A stretch of DNA of 60,744 bases from Brachionus rotundiformis (Eukaryota; Rotifera; Eurotatoria; Ploima; Brachionidae). The stretch covers positions 4,827,532-4,888,275 of the forward strand of contig JAESIW010000137.1 of the NCBI GenBank assembly GCA_016802295.1, in the 5' to 3' direction. The notes under the pieces were generated by a model, which worked only from the letters and a program-made list of their open reading frames with translations, made no database searches and was not told the origin of the DNA. Within the stretch, counting starts at the first letter, position 1. The number at the start of each line of letters is the position of its first letter. The position numbers were made by a program, and so were the translations under genes. Shown here one piece after another: positions 44,161 to 53,885 of the stretch.

Positions 44161-45550
44161 AATGAGTTAATGAATAATTTAATTTTTCAAATTTTTTATG
44201 TGCCTTGTAATTTGAACGATATGAATAATTTACTTGAATTTGGAATTTTTGCAATATCATCAATTAATAAGAATTATATAAAAATTACTAAATTTAAAAC
44301 AAGTAAAAGCGATTGTCAATTAAGTTTTTTTTAATTTTATTTACAGGTTTTATTAAGATTTCTAGGAAAAAATTTAAACCTTTTTTTATTTTAAACTTAA
44401 TCACCATTCCACACCATCTCAAAATATCAGAATCCGCTATAATTTTGTATTAAATAATCAATTAATAAAATGTATTTTAAATTCATAGCAATTCATNNNN
44501 NNNNNNNNNNNNNNNNNNNNNNNNNNNNNNNNNNNNNNNNNNNNNNNNNNNNNNNNNNNNNNNNNNNNNNNNNNNNNNNNNNNNNNNNNNNNNNNNNNNN
44601 NNNNNNNNNNNNNNNNNNNNNNNNNNNNNNNNNNNNNNNNNNNNNNNNNNNNNNNNNNNNNNNNNNNNNNNNNNNNNNNNNNNNNNNNNNNNNNNNNNNN
44701 NNNNNNNNNNNNNNNNNNNNNNNNNNNNNNNNNNNNNNNNNNNNNNNNNNNNNNNNNNNNNNNNNNNNNNNNNNNNNNNNNNNNNNNNNNNNNNNNNNNN
44801 NNNNNNNNNNNNNNNNNNNNNNNNNNNNNNNNNNNNNNNNNNNNNNNNNNNNNNNNNNNNNNNNNNNNNNNNNNNNNNNNNNNNNNNNNNNNNNNNNNNN
44901 NNNNNNNNNNNNNNNNNNNNNNNNNNNNNNNNNNNNNNNNNNNNNNNNNNNNNNNNNNNNNNNNNNNNNNNNNNNNNNNNNNNNNNNNNNNNNNNNNNNN
45001 NNNNNNNNNNNNNNNNNNNNNNNNNNNNNNNNNNNNNNNNNNNNNNNNNNNNNNNNNNNNNNNNNNNNNNNNNNNNNNNNNNNNNNNNNNNNNNNNNNNN
45101 NNNNGTGGTCTTGGGAGAAATAATTGGCGGAACGACTAAACGAGGGAGACCTGAGAAGAGAGTTAATGGTGTACCTTTAGGATCATTGTAAGAGGATTGG
45201 AGTAGGAGGTCAAAATGGGTTAATGAATAATTTAAATTTTTCAAATTTTTTATGTGCCTTGTAATTTGAACAATATGGATAATTTACTTGAATTTGGAAT
45301 TTTTGCAATACCATCAATTAATAGGAATTATATAAAAATTACTAAATTTAAAACAAGTAAAAGCGATTGTCAATTAAGTTTTTTTTAATTTTATTTACAG
45401 GTTTTATTAAGATTTCTAGTAAAAAATTTAAACCTTTTTTTATTTTAAACTTAATCACCATTCCACACCATCTCAAAATATCAGAATCTGCTATAATTTT
45501 GTATTAAATAATCAATTAATAGAATGTATTTAAAATTCATAGCAATTCAT
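44051..45550. repeat. 446-bp duplication flush with both sides of a 608-base gap
   Basis: 44051-44496 and 45105-45550 are the same length and align end to end with about ten differences. The first copy ends exactly where the N run starts and the second begins exactly where it stops. This is what unmerged overlapping contig ends look like. Ns occupy 44497-45104. Confidence 0.9.
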
Positions 45551-46048
45551 TTTAATTAAATGTTTTTAAGTTCAAATTGAACAACTTTTTTGGTAAAAAC
45601 TCCTATTTTTATCTAATTGATTACGTTTTTGTATTAAGTATTTTGTAATAAATTTGAATATAAATGAATATTTATTTTAAATAGGATTAGAATTTAGAAT
45701 ACATCTAGGCGAAAAGATAAATAAATTAATATTCTTTTAATATTTTTTAATAAGGCTTTACAACACTATTTGAATTTTCATATAGTGCAAAATTAATATC
45801 TGATTACAACACCTGTTCGCTACTAATCAGCTTTAACAAGATTAAGAATATTTTAAAAATTTTATTTATAAAATTTACTCAATTATAAAAAAAAACTATT
45901 ATAAACTTTTAAATCTAAAAATTTTAAACACAATTTTAAAATGGATTTAAATACAATTAACCATGATTGTGACAAAATTCGACCATATATAAATTTATTT
46001 TGTCTCAATAAAAATTAATTACATTAAATAAAAAAAATTTGATAAATC
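45551..46048. other. AT-rich spacer downstream of Pax2/5/8
   Basis: 498 bases; would include the 3' UTR of the minus-strand Pax2/5/8 gene. Nothing else recognised. Confidence 0.5.
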
Positions 46049-48601
46049 TCAATTTGTGGGCTCAAGCTTCATCTGATAACCATTGACAAATTGGTGATGA
46101 TTGAATGTGTTTACAGCGTTTTGGTTACTAGTGAAGTGAAAATTCATGTATCTTGACCAATTTGGATCTTGCGTTCCATACCCATAGTCCGGGTACTGAG
46201 CCACAGCGGCGGACGACAGGGGCGAATTGCTGTTAGTCGATGACGACTCAGAATGACTACGAGCCATCTGAGGATACAAACTGGTAGCTGTAATCCCATT
46301 TTGGTACATATCTGGGCCATAATTTTCCATATAAGGCTTCTGATTCTGGTCGTACATTTGACTCTGACTGACCAAGTGCGTCTGATGAACACTCTGACCA
46401 TAATTAGAACATGTATCCACTGTGCCATACTGACTAGCTTGACTTTGATTGTATTGATCCGAATGCATATTCCATTTCATTCGTTTCGCTTCAAAGTGGC
46501 GCTTCAAAGGAGGAAAAAATTTAAATCTCATGTCTAAACTTAATTAAGACATAAATGCCTTACTTTAATGTTCGCTTCATCAAGTCCAGTTAATTTCATA
46601 AGTTCGTTTATATTTGTTAGATCATACCATGGATTCTCATTAAAATACGAGTCCATAAGCATGAAATTTTTGCTCTTTTGTGACGAACTGCTGGCATCAA
46701 TAGTGCCACAATCATTTTCCACTGTCTCATCTTAAATAATTAAACAAATTAATCAAGCTTAAATAAAATTTTAATTTAATTGAATTTTAAAAAACTTCCT
46801 AATTACTACCTTATATGCAGATGTTTATGATAAGCTTATTCTTAGGGGATTACTAAGTGCTTTTAAGACTTAATTAAATTTAAGAGATTTTTTTGTTAGT
46901 TGATAATTTGCATAATTAAAAATATCTTATGAGACTATTAAGCTAATTATTTATGAGCTACATACTTTTGAGTGGCGGCACTGGCGTGCTGTACTGTTGG
47001 GCAAAGTTGAGAATATTTTGAATAGAGTAGCCGGTCGGCTCAATGGGCATATTGCTGGCGTCGTAGGCCATTTGGTTAGCTGAATAGCTTTGGTTCATGT
47101 AGACGCCGCTTTGGTTGCTGTTTTTTTTGCTGGACTTTTTTCTGACTGGCTCGGACTTTAGCTCGTATCCAGAATTGCTTCCATCTTCAGAATACTTGTT
47201 CACCTTGGCATCGAGCTCTTTTTCGTTAGCTCTATTCCGCACAATTCTGAATAAAAAATTAATTAAAATTTTAATTAAAAAAAACTCATTGTTCCGTGTT
47301 AAGAACTCAATCTAACCTGTTTATCGAGCTGACACTGGGAACTTTCTCAGCGTCGCAAATTCCCTCGGCAATAAGCCGTTCCTTGATCTCCCATGCGAAC
47401 ATGGTCGGGTTTTGGCGCTTAAAATCGGCAATAGCCTCGACCACGTTCGGCGTGGCCACCTTGGGCTTCGAGCCGCCGATCACACCGGGCTTAATCGAGC
47501 CCGTCTCGTAATACCTGCCCAAAATTTTGCTCACACAGCCGTGCGAGACCCGCAGTTGCCGTGATATGTCACACGGTCTAACGCCCTGTTTGGCCAGCTC
47601 GACTATGCGCAGTCGGACAATGTCCGGCAATGGCCGGCCATTCACAAACACTCCCCCTAACTGGTTTATTCCTCCATGACCTTTTTTAAAATTCAAAATT
47701 AAAATAAAATTTAAAAAACATTCTTTATTTATATATAAAAAATTAATCTTTTTCTATATTATTTTTTAATTTATTATGTTATGCACCGCACCTATTTTCC
47801 CGTATCTGTAGTGGGCAGCGGATACAAATGGATTCAAAGTGAACATGTTTGGTAACTGGAACTTGGCGTGAACAGTCTATTAGATGTCTATTTTCTCTTC
47901 CAATCAATAATTTCAAGTCAACTAAATCAAATATTTGAGCGATATATATGTTTTTTTTTCCGATATTAATTATTTTGATGACAAGAAAAATATAAGCATA
48001 TAAAATAAAAATTATATTCTACACACATATATCCAATAGGAATTTGTTTTGTATAAACATAACTGGTTTAGAGTAATTAGGATACATTTTGATTGGATAT
48101 GTAGATCTGTTTTTTTAATTAGAGAAGGGAAAAATTCAATTTTGAATGTAAAAAGCTTTTCAAGAAATCAACAAAGCGTTTCTTAATTATTAAGAACTAA
48201 TCTGAATATTATTTCCCGGAAGAGAGTGAATGAATAGCAGACTTACTTTTGCAGTTGTAGTAGTCTACGAGAATGGTAGATGGTCGGGTCTTGGAGTCGT
48301 AATCGGCATAGGTGTGTGACGAGTCCTTTATGGACGAGCTGGAAGACGAGGAGGACAGCGAGGACTCGTTTTGGATGTTGTAGTAGCTCGGTTTGGTGGT
48401 GGTCATGTACGAGTTGGGCGATGGGTCGGTGGACGAGGGCGAATTGCTCGACTGGACCATCAGTTGACACTCAGGTGCTATTTGTCTGCAAGCATAGGCA
48501 TAGCTGTATGCTGAACTTTCTGCCATTAGATAAAATTAATTTATTTTTTCATTTTATTTTCAACAAGATAATTGCTTACTCAAAATTCCGTCTTGATCCA
48601 T
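46049..48601 (-). CDS. pax2/5/8: Pax2/5/8 transcription factor with a degenerate near-complete homeodomain
   Basis: Proposed exons 48601-48580, 48519-48247, 47680-47317, 47246-46966, 46730-46564 and 46501-46049 give 519 residues. The paired domain starts near residue 100: GHGGINQLGGVFVNGRPLP, RVSHGCVSKILGRYYETGSI, KPGVIGGSKPKVATP and VPSVSSINRIVRN. This is diagnostic of Pax2/5/8. The Groucho-binding octapeptide is YSIQNILN (293-300). Residues 324-380 align to a homeodomain: F20, L34, L40, I45, F49, R53 and K55 are kept, but W48 is His371 and N51 is Ala374. The tail is Tyr/Ser/Gln-rich and ends YQMKLEPTN. Pax2/5/8 genes pattern brain, eye and excretory organs in animals. The tiny first exon (MDQDGIL) is inferred; an alternative start is the ATG at 48526. 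Confidence 0.88.
47681..48246. other. 566-base intron of Pax2/5/8
   Basis: Intron before the paired-domain exon. A patch at about 47775-47890 is notably less AT-rich than other introns (e.g. CGTATCTGTAGTGGGCAGCG), so it could hold a regulatory element; this is only a base-composition hint. Confidence 0.4.
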
Positions 48602-49977
48602 ATTTTAAGATAAAACTGAATTCTAAACACATAAGAAAAGCTTTTACAATTGAATTTATTTTAAGAAATATCAACTAGAGAGTTGAAATTTTAATTAATT
48701 AAATATGGAAAGGGACGAGATAAGCCAAGACCTAATAGGCTAAATTGAATATAAAATAAAAATCTATAATTTTTAGTTGTTTTGGAAAATGAACCAAGAT
48801 TGCCAACTTGCTTTTAGGATTTAAATTAGGAAATTTTTCCATTAATGTTCATTCAGTTGGAATAATAAATCTAACACTTTATTAAATCGAATACAATCAG
48901 TCTTAATTTAATAATAATTCCTTAGAACAAAAGAAAGATAAATTTCGAGTTAGAGTAAATCTCATCGGACTGATTTTGGGTTTACATAATAATTAGCACT
49001 TAAATCCCATGATGAAATTTAAAATTAAGAAAAAAAATTAGTTTTATTGTAAAATTTTAAAGGTTAGCTAATGGCGCAGGTGCTCTGTCGAGGCAAACTA
49101 GCTGCGATTAGGCTTCTAATCAATCATCTGAATAAGAGAGAGAGGCTGATTTTCAAAGAAAATAATTTCTAATTTTCCTAAATTGTATCTACTATTAAAA
49201 ATAAATTAATATTGTTGAAATGGAACTAGAATTGAGAAATTAAAATTTAATTTTAATTAAAGACAAATTTAATTCTGTAATATTGATTAGACAGTTAGAA
49301 TAAAGGGCTCTAATTTGAACCTGTAAACCTGGGGCCATTTAAGGAATTTGAAAAAATGTCCAATTCGAGCCCGATTGGGAAAATTAAGGCCAAAATATTC
49401 TTTTAATCTATTTCAATTGAATTCGAGTTTTTATAACAAGTCTCATTGGAATAGCAAATATTCTTAATAAACTAGAGAGAACATTTCTTACTAGGACTTT
49501 ATAATGGCTTTATCCTAATCCGAGAGCAAAAAATTTATAAACTCGGATTACGGATATTGACACCTGTTTATAGCAAATTTTTTTGTTCAATTTTTAGGCT
49601 TGATTGCATGCTAGAGAAAGAACTATAATATTTTTTATCTGTTAAATGTTTGATTTTTTTTGTTTTTTGTTGCAAGCAGAATTTTTTGTCTCACTAAATA
49701 TGTCACTAGGTGCCAATTACTGAAAACAATTTAAGAAAAAAATATTTTTCAATTTTAATTTGGAAATAAGTCGAAATTTAAAAAGGTTTTATGGATTTTT
49801 TAAAGGACAAAATGTACTTAATAAAATACTTTTAAGTTTCTTGCTAATTTCTGAAGAATAATGGTCTTGGTAAAACAGTGGTGATAAATTGACCAAAATT
49901 ATTATCAATTTAAAATTTAAATCAGGCCAGAAAATTGAATAGTACATTTTTTAAAACAATATTAAAAATAATCTATT
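48602..49977. other. Upstream region of Pax2/5/8
   Basis: 1.4 kb without a recognisable gene. A short GC-richer patch near 49070-49145 was not identified. Promoter and control elements of the minus-strand Pax gene are expected here. Confidence 0.45.
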
Positions 49978-50421
49978 TCACAAGTAAAAGAAGAACACAA
50001 TAGTAAATAAAAGACTCCTTGTGGAGCATAGGATCATCACTTTTGATTTCCACTCAAGTCGATCTTTTGCCTTCACCCTTGCTTCTCCCCATGTCATTCT
50101 CATTTCGGTGAGCTCTTTTGTGACTGTCGATATCCATGTTATTGCTAGTCTTCCTACCTTTCTTCGCCCTTGAGGTGTCCATTGAACAGCTCTGGTATTT
50201 GTTATTCGTATTCTTTTCATTCTTAGTACATGTCCAAGCCACCGCAGTCTGTTATTTCTGATATATTGACTCAATGGCTCTGAATTCGTTCTTCTATAAA
50301 GTTCATCGTATGACAATGTTTCAGGCCAGTATATCCCAAAAATTCTTCTCAGGCTATTTGTATGGGCTTTTTCTATCCAACTCTGACACTTCCTAGACTG
50401 GATATTCAAACCCGAATTCAA
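49978..50421 (-). mobile_element. LINE reverse transcriptase C-terminal fragment with intact frame
   Basis: A 147-codon open frame on minus reads RRIFGIYWPETLSYDELYRR, then NNRLRWLGHVLRM, then WTPQGRRKVGRLAITW, then KAKDRLEWKSKVMILCSTRS. This matches the C-terminal region of craft-type non-LTR elements that end in a Trp-x-Pro-Glu block, RWLGHVLR, PQGRR/KRGRP and CSTR. The upstream polymerase part is missing, so it is a 5'-truncated copy, the usual product of LINE insertion. It is a different family from the two other LINE fragments here. Confidence 0.85.
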
Positions 50422-51134
50422 ATTTCCTATTTCAAAATTCAGTTTATACTTAATAAAATAATTTTTTTTTGTCCCGCAATTCTAATGGTTGTGAAGCAAC
50501 AGATTCTTCATTTAAAAACCGCTGCAAATATCTTGTGTAGGTTTAAAAATGTGTTCTTATGTTGATCTTTTCTTCCTAAAACCTGCTTAAGTATTTTTTT
50601 TATTCTTCCGTCCAGTTCTGCAAAGCTAATTAAAGATCATTAGTCATAAAAAACTCATTTTTAAAAATTTATTCAAAGAATAATATTAAGTATAATAATA
50701 AAAGTCATATTGATATTATTATTATAAAACAAAAATGGATTAAAGACATAGATAATCTGGTCAATTAATTAAGCTTAACAAAAATTAAAGAAAAATAAAT
50801 TAAATATTATTCAAAAATAAAATTTCAAGTGATCTGCAAAATCAATAAATGACACTCATACTTTATCAAAAATAAATATTTTTTAAAATTAAGATTTTTG
50901 TTTAGATTATTTGCTTAATTAAATAACAAGCTTTTGCATCTTAAATTTAGAAATTTATTTATAAATTTTTAAGTGAAATATGATATTCTTAAAAAATATT
51001 TGAAAAAATAAGCTCATATTTTAATAAAATTTATACTAATTATGATATATTAATTGAATGTCATAAATTTAATTTAAAATAGCTATCTAAAATTTATTTT
51101 TATAATCAATTTTAAAAAGATAAAAAATTGAGAA
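50422..51134. other. AT-rich spacer before the tRNA
   Basis: 713 bases, no gene recognised beyond the possible 5' fringe of the LINE copy. Confidence 0.5.
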
Positions 51135-51206
51135 GGCCTGATGGTCTAGTGGTATGATTCTCGCTTTGGGTGCGAGAGGCTCCGGGTTCGATCCCCGGTC
51201 AGGCCC
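51135..51206 (+). tRNA. tRNA-Pro (anticodon TGG)
   Basis: Full cloverleaf: acceptor stem GGCCTGA/TCAGGCC, D arm in the A box TGGTCTAGTGG, anticodon stem TCTCGC/GCGAGA with loop TTTGGGT (anticodon TGG), and T arm GGGTTCGATCCCC holding the B box. A T run starting at 51207 is the RNA polymerase III terminator. No intron. CCA is not encoded, as usual in eukaryotes. Confidence 0.98.
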
Positions 51207-51211
51207 TTTTT
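51207..51211 (+). terminator. RNA polymerase III terminator of tRNA-Pro
   Basis: Run of five T directly after the tRNA, the standard Pol III stop. Confidence 0.9.
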
Positions 51212-51251
51212 GACTTTAAAACGATTTATTCAAAATTTAGCTCCAAAATAA

Positions 51252-52430
51252 ATGAATAAAATTCTTTCAATTACTTTAATTATTTTTATAAAAGCCAATT
51301 TATGTTCAAACCATAGTGGCCCATTAAAAGCTTATTACAATTGCCTGTCTGAAAGATATAAAGCAATTATTAACTCCGAATATATGAAAGCAATAGTATG
51401 CTATACAGGTGAAGAGTGTATTCTTAGCTCAAATAGCTGCAAGAGATTTAATTCAATTAGTAGTATTGAGTGGATAAAGAATATAAATTTAAATTATTCA
51501 AAAACTAATAAAAAAATATTAAACGATAGTCATTTTATAATTGATTCAATTACAAATAATTTAAAAATTATTGATATCTTGGAAAGTGATCAAGGAGTCT
51601 ATCAAGAATTGGAATCTAATGCCACAATAATTAAGTATTATCATGTCACTGTTCTCAAAAGATCATTAGACTATCCATTTTATATGGGCTTTTTAAATTT
51701 TAATAGCGAATTAGAATATAAAAACGAAACAGTATTTTTGCCAGGAACTAAAATTGAAATTTATACTTATTTGGCTAATGCCAGTGAATGTATTTGTACC
51801 AAAAATTCAGATCATAAAAGCTATAGAACTCGCCACGGAGAATGCTTGCTGAGAGTAGATGGTCAAGAAATTAGATCTCATTTAGAAATGGTAATCTATC
51901 AATTTTCTAATTCGGTTCCATGCTATTCAAAACTCATTTCTCAATTTTCGGAAATAAATTCTAATTTGAACTTGTTTAAATCTTTTCTGTTCTACCAAGA
52001 ATGCTTTGCCAAATGTTCAAAAAAATCTGTCCAAATTCCACAACTAAATTTTGATCCAAACAATCAGTTTTCTTACGAACACTATGAAATTGTAAATGCT
52101 CATAAGGGAAGCATGATCATGCTGAGATGTGCTTCTCTAGGAAAAGTTAAATGGAAGTTTGGAAATTTTCTCATAGACAAGACTGGATCAAATTTTCCAA
52201 GTGACAGAATTTTAATGGACAAATTTAATAGATTAGTTATAAGTGAAGTGCTAGACGAAGATGAAACAAATTTTATTTGCTATAAATCTGATTCTAATGT
52301 AGTAGTTTATTCATTAAGAATAGAGTATAGGTTTTTTCATAAAATATATAATTTTTTAAATATGTTAGGTATATACTCTTTGATGATACTTGTATGTTCA
52401 ATAATCTGTTTATCAAGAGTATCTAAATGA
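51252..52430 (+). CDS. Ig-like domain type I membrane protein (FAM187-like)
   Basis: Intronless frame of 392 residues starting only 41 bases after the tRNA terminator. Residues 1-18 form a signal peptide (KILSITLIIFIKANLC). A first Ig-like region has CYTGEECIL ... SSIEWIKN ... LKIIDILESDQGVYQE. A Cys-rich linker follows (CICTKNSDHKSYRTRHGEC and PCYSKL). A second Ig fold has MLRCASLGKVKWKFGNF ... RLVISEVLDEDETNFICY. A hydrophobic segment at about 367-388 and a short basic tail (SRVSK) complete a type I topology. The order Ig, C-x-C ... G-E-C linker, P-C-Y/R, Ig resembles the FAM187 family, but this is a by-eye judgement. Confidence 0.75.
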   Translation: MNKILSITLIIFIKANLCSNHSGPLKAYYNCLSERYKAIINSEYMKAIVCYTGEECILSSNSCKRFNSISSIEWIKNINLNYSKTNKKILNDSHFIIDSITNNLKIIDILESDQGVYQELESNATIIKYYHVTVLKRSLDYPFYMGFLNFNSELEYKNETVFLPGTKIEIYTYLANASECICTKNSDHKSYRTRHGECLLRVDGQEIRSHLEMVIYQFSNSVPCYSKLISQFSEINSNLNLFKSFLFYQECFAKCSKKSVQIPQLNFDPNNQFSYEHYEIVNAHKGSMIMLRCASLGKVKWKFGNFLIDKTGSNFPSDRILMDKFNRLVISEVLDEDETNFICYKSDSNVVVYSLRIEYRFFHKIYNFLNMLGIYSLMILVCSIICLSRVSK

Positions 52431-52562
52431 ATTAAATGGAATAAAAAAAAATCCAAAAATTACTCAAAATAATTTTATTCAAATAAAAAGAACGATTTTT
52501 TTCTTCCTGTTATTAGTTTTGGTGAAAAAAAATCATTTTTTTATTCAAAATTGATTATTTTT

Positions 52563-53144
52563 TTACAATCTTCTACCACGTCGACCACCTTTTCGTCTTG
52601 TGGTGTCGGATGGAGTTGGAGTGACGTCCTCTGTTGAATAAAATAATAATTAAATATAAATAAAATATAAAATTCTTGGATTAAATAATTTACCGATTCT
52701 TCCAATTTTCATTCCTGATCTGGCCAAAGCTCTAAGGGCAGATTGAGCACCTGGGCCTGGGGTCTTTGATCTGTTGCCACCGGTGGCTCTTAGCTTGATG
52801 TGTAAAGCGTTGATGCCGAAAGTTTTGCAAATCTCAGCTACATCTTGGGCAGCCAACATGGCAGCGTATGGAGACGATTCGTCTCTGTCAGCTTTTACTT
52901 TCATACCACCAGTGATACGGGCAATAGTTTCTCTATCAAAAATTAACTTTATATACACTAAATATAAATAAAAATTAGTTAAAGTAAAAACTTACTTTCC
53001 GGACAGATCAGTGATGTGTACGAAGGTGTCGTTGAAACTGGCGTAAATATGAGCGGTACAGAAAACAATGTCACCAGCTCCGACTTGTGGACCCAATTGA
53101 ACAACTTGTTCTTCTTTTTTAGCTTGACCTTTTTTTGGTGCCAT
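52563..53144 (-). CDS. RPS14: 40S ribosomal protein S14 (uS11)
   Basis: Proposed exons 53144-52996, 52932-52694 and 52630-52563 give 151 residues, exactly the human length. uS11 lies on the platform of the small subunit. Signatures: GENQVGxG-like start with VQLGPQVGAGD, ASFNDTFVHITDLSGKETI, RITGGMKVKADRDESSPYAA, KLRATGGNRSKTPGPGAQSA and the basic tail TRRKGGRRGRRL. The two introns are about 60 bases, too short to host snoRNAs. It is divergent from TARBP1, sharing a 741-base spacer, and converges on the Ig-domain gene with a 132-base gap. Confidence 0.97.
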
Positions 53145-53885
53145 TTTTAATCTAATTTATCTTAGAAAAGAAGATTAATTTTGTTTTATTTTTTCTTAAT
53201 TAATTTTATCTAAAAGGATTAAGTGACTAAAAAAGGATTTAAGGTGACCAAATTTGTGCGAAAAATGAGAAAAGCACTTGAACCATCGTAGCATAATTCT
53301 AAATAGCTAAAACCTTTAATTGATTCACTCAATGCTTAAAATTTAGTTTCTAGATTTCAGTACACGCATATAGTTTCAATTCTAATACCATTTAAGCCAT
53401 CCAAAACATTGGTTGCAATTGCATTTTGATCAAAATTTGCAGTAGGATAAAGCTGCAATTATTGCAAATATTTATTTTTTTTTGGTTTTATTTTTTTCTT
53501 AGCCTTGACTTCAAATCACATGCAAACACTTTTAGATGAAGAAATTTAATTGTCTTAATAGGATAATTTAAATACCAAGATTAAATTTTAATTTTGCAAA
53601 AAAATTAGATTTCTAAAACAAATAACTAATCAGTCTGATTTTTAGAGATTTTTAATTGATATTTTTTTTAAATTAATCGATGAATTATCAATTTTCTTTT
53701 GCAAAAGTAAATACAAACAATTCTAACAAAATTGTTAAGTAAAATTTGAATTTTTTATTGAAAATTTAAATATTTTAAAGTTTGAATTTAATTAAAATAT
53801 TCAAAAATATGGCATGGCCTTTGAATTTATTTCGCCCTAGAGTTAACTTAAATCTGTCTTTATTTAGAATTAATCAAATTTAGAT
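53145..53885. promoter_or_regulatory. Shared divergent promoter region RPS14/TARBP1
   Basis: 741-base spacer between two head-to-head genes. It must contain the promoters of both. No TATA box or specific factor site can be called with confidence. A short upstream frame near its right end is listed separately. Confidence 0.5.
53809..53883 (+). CDS. Upstream open frame (24 codons) ending 2 bases before TARBP1
   Basis: ATG at 53809 opens a 24-codon frame (MAWPLNLFRPRVNLNLSLFR and four more) that stops with TAG at 53881-53883, leaving two bases before the TARBP1 ATG. If it is within the transcript it would act as a translational brake with possible reinitiation. Transcript start is unknown. Confidence 0.3.
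   Translation: MAWPLNLFRPRVNLNLSLFRINQI

Noticed and set aside
44470..45244. Long open frames on both strands spanning the N run
   Set aside because: They are open only because Ns cannot encode stops; the flanks are repeat DNA.
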